From Rhodoplanes sp. Z2-YC6860 (GTDB lineage: Bacteria > Pseudomonadota > Alphaproteobacteria > Rhizobiales > Xanthobacteraceae), in NCBI RefSeq assembly GCF_001579845.1, contig NZ_CP007440.1, positions 1,740,001-1,804,000 of the forward strand: DNA of 64,000 nt, read 5' to 3'. Below the pieces are notes generated by a model that saw nothing but the letters and a program-made list of their open reading frames with translations, did no database searches and had not been told where the DNA came from. The position numbers and the translations under genes are program-made. Below, piece by piece: positions 25,531 through 33,293 of this stretch (positions within the stretch are counted from its first letter, which is position 1; each line of letters opens with the position of its first letter).

Positions 25531-26351
25531 AGACTTTCGCGCTCGCGCTGGGCGGCGGCGGGGCGAGGGGGCTCGCGCATATCGTGGTGACCGAAGCGCT
25601 CGACGAGATGGGCGTGAAGCCGGTGGCGATTGCCGGCACCTCGATCGGCGCGGTCATCGGGGCAGGTTACGCATCCGGCATGTCTGGCCGCGACATGCGA
25701 CGTTACGCGATCCAGCTTGCCCATAACCGCGCCGATGTGATGCGACGGATGATGCGAGCCCGCGCCGGCAAGCTCCGCGACATCTTCGGCGGCGGGCTCG
25801 GGGACGCAACGCGGCTCGATGCCGAGCTGCTGTGCGAGCAGTTCCTGCCCGACATTCTGCCGGAGGAGTTTTCCGGGCTCGAGATTCCGCTCACCGTGGT
25901 GGCATCCGATCTTTATCGCCGCTCCGAGGTGGTGTTCACCGAAGGCCCGTTGCGCCGCGCGCTTGCGGCGTCCATCGCGCTGCCGACCATCATGCGGCCG
26001 GTGCTGCACGACGGCCAGATCCTGGTCGACGGCGGCGCCACCAATCCGCTGCCGTTCGAAAACTTGCGCGGCAGTGCCGACGTGATCGTGGCGGTCGAGA
26101 TTTCCGGTCCGGTCACCAACGACGATCGCGAGGTGCCGAACGCGCTGGAATGCCTCTATGCGACCGTGATCGTGATGACCTATTCGATCATCAACGAGAA
26201 GCTGCGCCACGGCGCGCCAGATCTGCTGCTGCAGCCCAATGTCGGGACCTTCCGGGCGCTCGGCTTCCTGCAGGCCAGCGCCATCCTGCGCGCGGCCGAA
26301 CACGTGAAGGATGACGTAAAAAGCAAGCTTTCACGGTTGCTCGATCGTTAA
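25527..26351 (+). CDS. Patatin-like phospholipase, RssA-type
   Basis: A 274-residue patatin-family serine hydrolase. The oxyanion motif GGGGARG is at residues 9-15, the nucleophile is Ser39 in AGTSIGAV, and the catalytic Asp168 is in ILVDGGATNPLPF; these form the patatin Ser-Asp dyad. It is a predicted cytoplasmic or membrane-associated lipid acyl hydrolase (RssA group), substrate unknown. The ATG at 25527 overlaps the stop of the phosphotransferase gene (ATGA). The frame is also open upstream, but that part is shadow of the preceding gene. Confidence 0.92.
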   Translation: MKTFALALGGGGARGLAHIVVTEALDEMGVKPVAIAGTSIGAVIGAGYASGMSGRDMRRYAIQLAHNRADVMRRMMRARAGKLRDIFGGGLGDATRLDAELLCEQFLPDILPEEFSGLEIPLTVVASDLYRRSEVVFTEGPLRRALAASIALPTIMRPVLHDGQILVDGGATNPLPFENLRGSADVIVAVEISGPVTNDDREVPNALECLYATVIVMTYSIINEKLRHGAPDLLLQPNVGTFRALGFLQASAILRAAEHVKDDVKSKLSRLLDR

Positions 26352-26418
26352 CCGATCACCCGGATTTTCAAGCGTCTGGCGCACAATGCGTTCGCATCTT
26401 GCCGCGTAGATAGGCCGC

Positions 26419-26613
26419 ATGAGCGCATCAGCCGGCGATGGAAGCATCGGCATCCAGCAGATCATGCCGCGCAGCGGCACGGCGTGGGACAACCAAAACC
26501 CCATACCGCCGTCGCAAGACAACTCCGCGCCCGAGAACAACCCGCCGCCGCCTCCGCCGGATCGGAGCGCCAAGGCAGATGGCGTCGGCCAGTTCGTCGA
26601 CAAGCTGGTGTAA
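26419..26613 (+). CDS. Small hypothetical protein, proline/asparagine-rich
   Basis: A 64-residue protein beginning MSASAGDGSIGIQQIMPRSG and containing a proline run (NNPPPPPPD) before a short charged C-terminus. No domain is recognised. Its N-terminal QQIMPRSGTAW phrase resembles short hypothetical proteins I recall from Bradyrhizobium, but I cannot verify it. No strong ribosome site; moderate confidence that it is real. Confidence 0.5.
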   Translation: MSASAGDGSIGIQQIMPRSGTAWDNQNPIPPSQDNSAPENNPPPPPPDRSAKADGVGQFVDKLV

Positions 26614-26637
26614 TTTCGCCGCGGCTCTCTTGTTGGG

Positions 26638-26706
26638 CATGATCTTTTCCGAAAACCGCTTCACACCCCGGATCAAGTCCGGGGGCAGGCTTTTTCGGGA
26701 TCATGC
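26638..26706. repeat. Palindromic repeat family A (copy 2) with a nested second palindrome
   Basis: The outer sequence matches copy 1 (8796-8836): gatcttttccgaaaaccg at the left and tttttcgggatcatgc at the right. Between them, at about 26665-26689, is an extra inverted repeat CCCCGGATCAAGTCCGGGG absent from copy 1. Its core (CCGGATCAAGTCCGG) resembles the family D core at 60128-60230. It stands between the small ORF and the stop of the transglutaminase gene. Confidence 0.75.
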
Positions 26707-26707
26707 C

Positions 26708-27430
26708 CTAACGCCGCGCTTCTTCTTCCATGCTTCCGCGCAGGCCGCCGGGCTGGCAGAGTTTCGGATAGAGCCGCTTCATCTCGTCCATGAGAAATTT
26801 CGTCGGCACGTCGAAGAACTTGCCGTGCTGCGCGATGTAGGTCATGAAGGTGCGGCCGGTCGCGTCGAACGGCTGCAGCAGCGCGTCTTGGTTTCCCGAA
26901 AAGTCGAGCACCGGCACGCCGAGCTTCCGGCACAGCGTGGTGTTGAAGGTCGGCGTTGCCTTCACCCAGGTGTCCTTGGGCATCACCTCGACATAGCCGT
27001 GATAGCCGAACACGTCAGTCCCGACCAGTTCGAGCAGCCGGGGCGTGGCGAGATGGTTCTTGACGTCGGCAAGGCCGATCCGCGCCGGCAGTCCTGCGGC
27101 ACGGCACAGCGCCGCATAAAGCGACGCCTTGCCGACGCAGTAGCTCGCGCCCTTGGCCAGCACGCTCGACGCCCGATAGGTCTCGGGATCGGTGTAGTCG
27201 ACGTACGGGTCGTACTTGATCCCGTCGCGCACCAGATCGTGCAGCACGCGCGCCTTGGCGACGGGATCGGCAACGCCGCGCGTTGCTTCGGCCGCTTTGG
27301 CGCGGATCGTGTCGTGGTCGCTGTCGATAAACTCGGCCGCGCTGAGATGCAGCCGGACGTCGTTACCGCTTTGATTTTGGGGGTGGATTTCTGCCACGGT
27401 CCTTGACTTTGGGTTGCCGGCACGGTTCAC
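26708..27430 (-). CDS. Transglutaminase-like (cysteine) domain protein
   Basis: A 240-residue protein of the transglutaminase-like superfamily. The catalytic Cys is in GASYCVGKASLYAALCRAAGLPARIG, the His in FGYHGYVEVM and the Asp in the following KATPTFN/DF segment, the usual order C-H-D. Such bacterial proteins act as peptidases or amide hydrolases; the actual substrate is unknown. No signal peptide, so probably cytoplasmic. The start is GTG at 27430, divergent from the next gene with 47 bases between; the weak ribosome site leaves the start uncertain. Confidence 0.8.
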   Translation of the reverse strand: MNRAGNPKSRTVAEIHPQNQSGNDVRLHLSAAEFIDSDHDTIRAKAAEATRGVADPVAKARVLHDLVRDGIKYDPYVDYTDPETYRASSVLAKGASYCVGKASLYAALCRAAGLPARIGLADVKNHLATPRLLELVGTDVFGYHGYVEVMPKDTWVKATPTFNTTLCRKLGVPVLDFSGNQDALLQPFDATGRTFMTYIAQHGKFFDVPTKFLMDEMKRLYPKLCQPGGLRGSMEEEARR

Positions 27431-27477
27431 ACAAGAGATACGTGCGCGGGTAGGCCTCCCAGGATTGGCGTTCTAGC

Positions 27478-28488
27478 ATGTTGAGAGCTTTTTGCGCGTG
27501 CCTTGCGCTTGCCCTTGTGTATTCGCTTGCGTCGACCGGGCCAGCAGACGCGCAGTACTACCAGCAACAGCGTCGCCGCCAGCCACCGCACCAACAGCAG
27601 CAACAACCGCAGCCACAACCACAGCCCGAGCCGCCACCGCCGCCGCCCCAACCTGCTCCGCAGGCCGCGCCAGCGCCCACGCCGGCTCCGCCGCCCATCG
27701 CAACCCCCACGCCAGCACCGCCGCCGGTTCCCGCCGCACCGGCCCCACCGCGTCCGGCCGAGCCGGTTCCCGTCCGCATCGTCGAGCCGGCGAAGAGCGC
27801 CGAGCAGCAGGCCCGCGAGCAGCGCGAACAGCAGGCCCAAGACCAGGCCCGTGACCAGGAGCGCGCAGAGCGGGAGACCTTCAACAACCGCCTGCTGATG
27901 TATTCGGGCCTCTTGGTCGCGGTCGGCGTGCTGCTTGCCATCGCGTTCCTGGTGCAGACGCTCTACATGCTTCTGGCGCTGCGATCGATGCGCAAGGCGG
28001 CGAGGGTCAGCCAGCGCAACATGACGACGGCGCAGCGCGCTTTTCTCTACCTCGGCGCGACGACCTGGAGCCCGGCCGATACTCACGTCAAGATCACGCC
28101 GACCTGGGCCAACAGCGGCACGACGCCGACGCGCAATCTGCGCATCAGCACCAACTGGAAGACGTCGCACGGCGAGATGCCGGCCGACTTCGTCTTTACC
28201 TATGTGCGCGCGCCGGAGCGGCTGTTTCTCGGCCCGAACGGTCGCGCCGATGTTGGCGCGGTGCTGATCCCGATGCGCGACATCCAGGCGGCGATCGAGG
28301 ATCGCGTGAACCTTTATTTCTGGGGCCGCGCCACCTACGAAGACATGTTCGAAGGCTCCGAGCCGCACTTTCTCGAATTCTGCTATCGGCTCGACGTCAG
28401 CGGCGCTACGCCGGACAAGATCAAGCTGACGTTCATGCACTACGGCGCGCACAATCGCTCCGACGAGGACAGCCAGCGTTCCGCGTGA
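27478..28488 (+). CDS. Pro/Gln-rich membrane protein of unknown function
   Basis: A 336-residue protein with four parts: a signal peptide (residues 1-25, ACLALALVYSLASTGPADA), a low-complexity region of proline, glutamine and alanine (about residues 26-100), a helical Gln/Glu/Arg-rich segment (105-135), one transmembrane helix (about 140-168, MYSGLLVAVGVLLAIAFLV), and a soluble C-terminal domain (180-330) with no family I recognise. The architecture suggests a membrane protein with a flexible extracytoplasmic spacer. Composition of the low-complexity part is strongly biased towards C on this strand. Confidence 0.75.
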   Translation: MLRAFCACLALALVYSLASTGPADAQYYQQQRRRQPPHQQQQQPQPQPQPEPPPPPPQPAPQAAPAPTPAPPPIATPTPAPPPVPAAPAPPRPAEPVPVRIVEPAKSAEQQAREQREQQAQDQARDQERAERETFNNRLLMYSGLLVAVGVLLAIAFLVQTLYMLLALRSMRKAARVSQRNMTTAQRAFLYLGATTWSPADTHVKITPTWANSGTTPTRNLRISTNWKTSHGEMPADFVFTYVRAPERLFLGPNGRADVGAVLIPMRDIQAAIEDRVNLYFWGRATYEDMFEGSEPHFLEFCYRLDVSGATPDKIKLTFMHYGAHNRSDEDSQRSA

Positions 28489-28504
28489 GGGGCTGGTCTA
28501 TCCC

Positions 28505-28616
28505 GCGGTCATTCCGGGGCGCTCGCGGAGCGAGCGAACCCGGAATCCAGACAAACCAAGAATCCCGATGTTCTGGATTCCGGGTTCGCGCCTTCGGCGC
28601 GCCCCGGAATGACCGC
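28505..28616. repeat. Long inverted repeat, family C
   Basis: Left arm 28505-28550 and right arm 28573-28616 are inverted copies: both have gcggtcattccggggcg at the outer end and gaacccggaatccag at the inner end, while the short internal hairpins between those parts differ. It fills the gap between two convergent genes and could also terminate transcription. It is a Rhizobiales-type intergenic element. Confidence 0.8.
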
Positions 28617-28622
28617 GTTGAG

Positions 28623-29066
28623 CTAATCGCGCCTTGCCTCGAAGAACGTCCGTAACAAGGTCGCAGCCTCGTTTTCGTTGATGCCGCCATAGACCTCCGG
28701 CCGATGATGGCAGGTCGGCGACTGATAGAACCGCGGTCCATGATCGACCGCGCCGCCCTTGGGATCGGACGCCCCGTAATAGAGCCGCCTGACGCGCGCG
28801 AACGAAATCGCCGCCGCGCACATGGCGCAGGGTTCCAGCGTCACATAGAGGTCGCAACCGGTCAGGCGCTCCGAGCCGAGCTTCCGGGCGGCGGCGCGGA
28901 TCGCCAGCATCTCGGCATGGGCCGTCGGGTCGCGATCGGCCAGGGTGCGGTTGCCGGCCGTGGCCACCGTCACGCCATCGCGTACAATCGCGCAGCCGAC
29001 CGGCACCTCGCCGCGCGCCGCCGCCTGCCGTGCCTCGTCCAGCGCCTGGTCCATGAACGACGGCAT
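28623..29066 (-). CDS. tadA: tRNA-specific adenosine deaminase
   Basis: TadA deaminates A34 to inosine in tRNA-Arg(ACG). The 147-residue protein has the complete zinc deaminase motif: HAE at residues 50-52 (Glu52 proton shuttle) and PCAMC at 79-83 (Cys80 and Cys83 zinc ligands), with GGAVDHGPRF and HRPEVYGG downstream as in bacterial TadA. Start is ATG at 29066; a second Met at residue 5 is possible. It is divergent from the pseudouridine synthase gene, an arrangement common in alphaproteobacteria. Confidence 0.95.
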   Translation of the reverse strand: MPSFMDQALDEARQAAARGEVPVGCAIVRDGVTVATAGNRTLADRDPTAHAEMLAIRAAARKLGSERLTGCDLYVTLEPCAMCAAAISFARVRRLYYGASDPKGGAVDHGPRFYQSPTCHHRPEVYGGINENEAATLLRTFFEARRD

Positions 29067-29146
29067 CGCCGCTTCCCATCCACGTCTTGGTCTCCGCGTG
29101 TATAAAGGCGTGGATGCGCGGCATAAAGCCGGGCATGACAGGGACC

Positions 29147-30421
29147 ATGAACGCCGAAAACGACCATAAGCCCCATCGTGGCCGGAAATTCCGCGGCAAG
29201 CGGCTGCGGACCTCGCTGCCCAAGCCGGAGGCCGAGGCGCCGATCCCCGAGCGCAAGGATAGCGACCGCATCGCCAAGGTGATCGCCCGGGCCGGGCTCA
29301 CCTCGCGCCGTGAGGCCGAGACCTGGATCGAAGCCGGGCGGGTGGCCGTGAATGGCGAGGTGATCCGCTCGCCGGCGCTGAATGTCGGCCCGAACGACCG
29401 GATCGCGGTCGACGGCAAGCCGTTGCCGACCCGCGAGCGCACCCGGCTGTTCCTGTTTCACAAGCCGCGCGGGCTCGTCACCACCAACGCCGATCCGGAA
29501 GGCCGTCCGACGATCTTCGGCGCGCTGCCCACCAACTTGCCGCGCCTCGTGACGGTTGGCCGGCTCGACATGAACACCGAGGGGCTGCTGCTCCTCACCA
29601 ACGACGGCGGCCTCGCCCGCGCGCTGGAATTGCCGGCGACCGGATGGCTGCGCCGCTACCGGGTGCGCGCCTATGGCGAGGTCCTGCAGCCGCGGCTCGA
29701 TTCGCTGCGCAAGGGTATCGAGGTCGACGGGGTGCGTTACGGCGCCATCGAGGCCACCCTGGATCGGCAGCAGGGCGACAACTCCTGGATCACATTCGCG
29801 ATGCGCGAGGGCAAGAACCGCGAGATCAGGAACGTGCTCGGCGCGCTGGGGCTGAAGGTCAATCGGCTGATCCGGCTGTCCTATGGCCCGTTTCAACTGG
29901 CCGAACTGCCGGCCGGTGCGGTGGAGGAGGTCAAGACGCGGGCGTTGCGCGAGCAGCTCGGCGAGCGGCTTGTAGCGATTGCGGGCGCCGATTTTTCCGG
30001 GCCGATTGTCGAACGCGAGATTGTGGAAGAAGAGCCGCAGGCACAAAAGCCCGCCCGTCATCCTGAGGTGCGAGGCGCGCAGCGCCGAGCCTCGAAGGAC
30101 GACGCCCCGGATCGTCCAGCACGTGAACCCTCAAAAGGCACGCTTCGGCTCCCGCGTGACAAAGATCGTGGCCGTTCATCCTTCGAGGGCCGGCCACAAG
30201 CGCGCCTACGCGCGTCTTCGACGCACTATGGCCGGCCATCTCAGGATGACGGGGAGAGAAAACAATCCTCGGACAAACGGCATCTCAACCGGTCGCCACA
30301 TGGCGATGAGAGAAAACAGCCAGATGGCAAAGACGGCCAGCATCGCCGAGACGGCAAGCCGGCTCGCGACCCACACCGGGGCTCGCGCCGCCGCTCGCCC
30401 GATCGCGGACGCCGGCGCTGA
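29147..30421 (+). CDS. rluB: rRNA pseudouridine synthase, RluB/RsuA family, with repeat-bearing C-terminal tail
   Basis: RluB-type enzymes isomerise a specific uridine of 23S rRNA. The first 300 residues are standard: S4 RNA-binding domain (RIAKVIARAGLTSRREAETWIEAG), FLFHKPRGLVTTN, the catalytic Asp in VGRLDMNTEGLLLLTND, and REGKNREIRNVLGAL. The remaining 120 residues are a basic low-complexity tail. Within it, bases 30057-30252 (residues about 304-369) are an in-frame copy of the family B palindromic repeat otherwise found between genes. ATG at 29147 is preferred; earlier in-frame starts at 29087 and 29135 exist. The stop overlaps the rsmD start (TGATG). Confidence 0.92.
   Translation: MNAENDHKPHRGRKFRGKRLRTSLPKPEAEAPIPERKDSDRIAKVIARAGLTSRREAETWIEAGRVAVNGEVIRSPALNVGPNDRIAVDGKPLPTRERTRLFLFHKPRGLVTTNADPEGRPTIFGALPTNLPRLVTVGRLDMNTEGLLLLTNDGGLARALELPATGWLRRYRVRAYGEVLQPRLDSLRKGIEVDGVRYGAIEATLDRQQGDNSWITFAMREGKNREIRNVLGALGLKVNRLIRLSYGPFQLAELPAGAVEEVKTRALREQLGERLVAIAGADFSGPIVEREIVEEEPQAQKPARHPEVRGAQRRASKDDAPDRPAREPSKGTLRLPRDKDRGRSSFEGRPQARLRASSTHYGRPSQDDGERKQSSDKRHLNRSPHGDERKQPDGKDGQHRRDGKPARDPHRGSRRRSPDRGRRR
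30057..30252. repeat. Family B palindromic repeat inside the rluB-type coding region
   Basis: Left part (30057-30100) reads cgtcatcctgaggtgcgagg then gagcctcgaaggac; right part (30174-30252) reads catccttcgagg and ends catctcaggatgac. These are inverted relative to each other and match the ends of the intergenic copies at 30977-31074 and 55880-55988. The reading frame passes through all of it without a stop. Confidence 0.8.
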
Positions 30422-30987
30422 TGCGCATTGTCGGCGGCAGGCTTGGCGGGCGCACGTTGCTCACGCCGAAATCTCAGGGCATCCGGCCCACGTCCGACCG
30501 CTTGCGCGAGGCGCTGTTCAATATCCTGCAGCATGCCTATGCCGATCCGGTGAGTGGCGCCCGGGTGCTCGATCTCTTCGCCGGCACCGGGGCGATGGGC
30601 TTCGAGGCGCTGTCGCGCGGCGCGGGATTCGTGTTGTTCGTCGATGACGGCGCCGAGGCAAGGGCGCTGCTGCGCGGCAATTCCGATGCGTTCGGTGCGG
30701 GCGGCGCGTCGAAGATTTATCGCCGCGATGCGACGCGGCTAGGCCCAGCGGAGCTCGCGCCGTTCTCGCTGGCGTTCCTCGATCCGCCCTACGGCAAGGG
30801 TCTTGCCGAGCGCGCGCTTGCGTCGGCCCGTGACGGCAATTGGCTCACGCCGGATGCGCTGGTCCTTGTCGAGGAAGCCGCGGACGCGGGATTCGTCGCG
30901 CCCGCAGGCTTCGAAGAGATCGAGCGCCGCGATTACGGCGACACCCAGGTGGCTATTCTGCGCGCTCTTTCCCCGTCCTCATCCTGA
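30421..30987 (+). CDS. rsmD: 16S rRNA (guanine966-N2)-methyltransferase
   Basis: RsmD methylates G966 of 16S rRNA using SAM. The 188-residue protein begins MRIVGGRLGGRTL, has IRPTSDRLREALFNIL, the SAM-binding DLFAGTGAMGFEALSRGA at residues 51-68 and the catalytic LAFLDPPYGKG (DPPY, 121-124). Start overlaps the rluB-type stop by one base. The stop TGA (30985-30987) is contributed by the left end of the family B repeat, so the C-terminal residues (SPSSS) come from repeat-edge sequence. Confidence 0.94.
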   Translation: MRIVGGRLGGRTLLTPKSQGIRPTSDRLREALFNILQHAYADPVSGARVLDLFAGTGAMGFEALSRGAGFVLFVDDGAEARALLRGNSDAFGAGGASKIYRRDATRLGPAELAPFSLAFLDPPYGKGLAERALASARDGNWLTPDALVLVEEAADAGFVAPAGFEEIERRDYGDTQVAILRALSPSSS

Positions 30988-31074
30988 GGAGCCAGCCGAA
31001 GGCTGGCGTCTCGAAGGATGGGGGCGGCCTCGTGCTTCGAGACGCGTTGCTTCGCAACGCTCCTCAGCATGAGG
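30977..31074. repeat. Family B palindromic repeat (intergenic copy)
   Basis: The element starts cctcatcctgaggagcc, contains gtctcgaaggatgggg and gtgcttcgagacgcg, and ends ctcctcagcatgagg; outer ends and inner parts are inverted. It separates rsmD from the convergent Bug gene and includes the rsmD stop codon. Confidence 0.8.
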
Positions 31075-31100
31075 CCGGGAGAGAGCAGAGCATTTGGATA

Positions 31101-32084
31101 TCAATCCACGCTGATCCCGGCCGCCTTGATCACCTTGCCCCAGCGCTCGACGTCCTCTTTGAGGAACTGCGCCAGATACTCCGGCGTGCGTTGCTCGGGC
31201 GGCAGAATTTCCAGCCCCATCTGCTCCATCTTTTGGCGGGTCTCGGGCTTGCTGAGGATCGTCGCGAGCGCCTTGTTGATCTTCTCGACGATTGGTTTCG
31301 GCGTGCCTTTGGGCAGGAAAAAGCCGTTCCACACTGTCGCTTCAACGCCCTTCACGCCTTGCTCGCCGGTGGTGAGCAGTTCCGGATACGCCGCGGTGCG
31401 CCGCGGCGACATCACGGCGATGCCCTTCACGGCTCCCTGCTTGGACTGCGAAATGCCGCTTTGGGCCGTGGTGCACATGTAGTCGATGCGGTCGGCGATC
31501 ACGTCCTGAAGGGCAGGGCCTTCGCCGCGATAGGGCACGTGGGTCACGTTCAGCCCCAGCGTGAAGTTGAACAGCGCGCAGGGCAGATGCGTGCCGGAGC
31601 CGACGCCCGCCGACGAATATTGCATCTTGTCCTGGTTGGCCTTCGTGTAGGCTATGAACTCCTGCAGATTCTTCACCGGCAGACCGTTGCGCGCGACCAG
31701 CACGCGCGGCGATTCCGTCACAAGGCCGACCGGCTCGAAATCCGCCACCGAGTCATAGGGCCGCTTTTTGTAGAGCCACTGGCTGTAGACCTGGGTGCCG
31801 CTGTTGCCGATCAGCATGGTGTAGCCGTCAGGCGCGGCCTTGGCGACGCGTGCGGATCCGACCGTGCCGGCCGCGGCGCCCACATTCTCCACCACGATGG
31901 TCTGGCCGAGGATTTCGCCCATCGCCAGCGCCTGCAGCCTGGCGCTCGCATCGACACCGCCGCCCGCGGAGAACGGCACGACCAATGTGATGGGCCGGTT
32001 CGGCCAGTTGTCCTGTGCCTGCGCGGTTCCGGTCACCGCGGCAAGCAGTGCAGTGGCGGCCAGCGCCGCTTTTGTCGCCCTCAT
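31101..32084 (-). CDS. Bug/TctC family tripartite tricarboxylate transporter substrate-binding protein
   Basis: A 327-residue periplasmic binding protein with a signal peptide (RATKAALAATALLAAVTGTAQA) and Bug-family sequence: NRPITLVVPFSAGGGVDASAR, VVENVGAAAGTVGSARVA, APDGYTMLIGNSG, THVPYRGEGPALQD and NGFFLPKGTPKPIVEKIN. Ligand unknown and no TctAB pair nearby. Two ATGs compete: AAGGAG sits six bases before the ATG at 32084 but directly abuts the ATG at 32090, so 32084 is the better start. It is 62 bases downstream of another Bug gene on the same strand and probably co-transcribed. Confidence 0.92.
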   Translation of the reverse strand: MRATKAALAATALLAAVTGTAQAQDNWPNRPITLVVPFSAGGGVDASARLQALAMGEILGQTIVVENVGAAAGTVGSARVAKAAPDGYTMLIGNSGTQVYSQWLYKKRPYDSVADFEPVGLVTESPRVLVARNGLPVKNLQEFIAYTKANQDKMQYSSAGVGSGTHLPCALFNFTLGLNVTHVPYRGEGPALQDVIADRIDYMCTTAQSGISQSKQGAVKGIAVMSPRRTAAYPELLTTGEQGVKGVEATVWNGFFLPKGTPKPIVEKINKALATILSKPETRQKMEQMGLEILPPEQRTPEYLAQFLKEDVERWGKVIKAAGISVD

Positions 32085-32146
32085 GGTCATCTCCTTCGCC
32101 CGGCCGGACTCGCGCCCAGCACCCATTCGCGTGCCGAATTTTCGAA

Positions 32147-33142
32147 CTAGTCCAGCGTAACGCCGCTGGCTTTGATCGGCACGGCCCAGCGTTCGATCTC
32201 GGATTTCACGAACTGCGTCAAGTATTCCGGGGAGCGGCGATTTTTCGCGGTGACCACCACGCCGACCGACTTGAATCGTTCGATCACCGCTGGCGTGTCG
32301 ATGGTCAGGCTCGACACAGCGGCGAGCCGGTCGATGATCGGCTTCGGCGTCCCCTTCGGCAGCGACAGGGACGCCCAGGCGCCGCAGTCGAGCCCTTTGA
32401 AGCCGAACTCATCGGCGGTCGGAAGGTCCTCGAGCCCCGGGCCACGGTCCTGCCCGAGCGTCGCATAGGCCTTCACCGCGCCAGCCTTGATCTGCGGGGT
32501 TGCGGTTGAGATCTGCTCGAGCATGTAGTCGAGCCGGCCGCCGAGCATGTCCTGCATGGCGGGGCCCGCACCGCGATATGGCACGTGGGTGATCTTTGCC
32601 CCCAGCACGCCGTCGAGCAGGATGGCGCAGGTGTGTCCGCCCGAGCCCGCGCCGGGCGAGCCGTATTGCAGCTTGCTGTGGTTGGCCTTGGCGTAGGCGA
32701 TGAATTCTTTGAAGTCGTTCGGCGGCAGGTCCTTGCGTGCGATCAGCACGCGCGCGGAGTCGGAGAACAGCGCGACATGATCGAAATCACGGATCGGGTC
32801 GTAGGACGACTTCTTGTGAAAGTTTGGATTCTGCGCCAGCACCGCACTGCCTGAGAGCAGCACCGTGTAGCCGTCCGGCGGCGACTTCGCGACGCGCGCC
32901 GTGCCGGTCATGCCACCGGCACCGCCGACGTTTTCGATGACGATCTGCTGGCCGAGGATTTCGCTCATGCGCGCCGCCTGGATGCGCGCGATGGTGTCGA
33001 CCGGGCCGCCGGCCGCATAAGGCACCACCAGCGTGATCGGCCGGTCCGGATAAGTCATCGGCTGGACGTTTTGGGCGTGGGCGGAATTCAACAGAGCCGC
33101 AACTGCAATCGCAGCAGCGAGCGTGGCACGGGCCTTATGCAT
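32147..33142 (-). CDS. Bug/TctC family tripartite tricarboxylate transporter substrate-binding protein
   Basis: A 331-residue periplasmic binding protein, paralogue of its downstream neighbour: signal peptide ending LLNSAHAQ, then YPDRPITLVVPYAAGGPVDTIAR, IENVGGAGGMTGTARVA, PPDGYTVLLSGS, THVPYRGAGPAMQDML and LPKGTPKPIIDRL. AGGGAG precedes the ATG. Side-by-side paralogues without transporter membrane subunits suggest recent duplication; ligands are unknown. Confidence 0.92.
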   Translation of the reverse strand: MHKARATLAAAIAVAALLNSAHAQNVQPMTYPDRPITLVVPYAAGGPVDTIARIQAARMSEILGQQIVIENVGGAGGMTGTARVAKSPPDGYTVLLSGSAVLAQNPNFHKKSSYDPIRDFDHVALFSDSARVLIARKDLPPNDFKEFIAYAKANHSKLQYGSPGAGSGGHTCAILLDGVLGAKITHVPYRGAGPAMQDMLGGRLDYMLEQISTATPQIKAGAVKAYATLGQDRGPGLEDLPTADEFGFKGLDCGAWASLSLPKGTPKPIIDRLAAVSSLTIDTPAVIERFKSVGVVVTAKNRRSPEYLTQFVKSEIERWAVPIKASGVTLD

Positions 33143-33293
33143 GGCGTTTTCTCCCTGGCGGCAGGAGCCTCGCCGTCAGGGGACACAAGGTCAAGTTGTA
33201 CCGATGCCGCGGGCTGTCCCACCGTGAAGATTTTCTCCGAAGTCGCGCCCGGCGACGGTTCGGGACTAAACTCATTCCAACAGATGGGATGAA

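Noticed and set aside
30840-32150. Long + strand frame across the Bug gene
   Set aside because: It is antisense to a well-supported binding-protein gene, begins inside rsmD, and its translation has no domain-like sequence.
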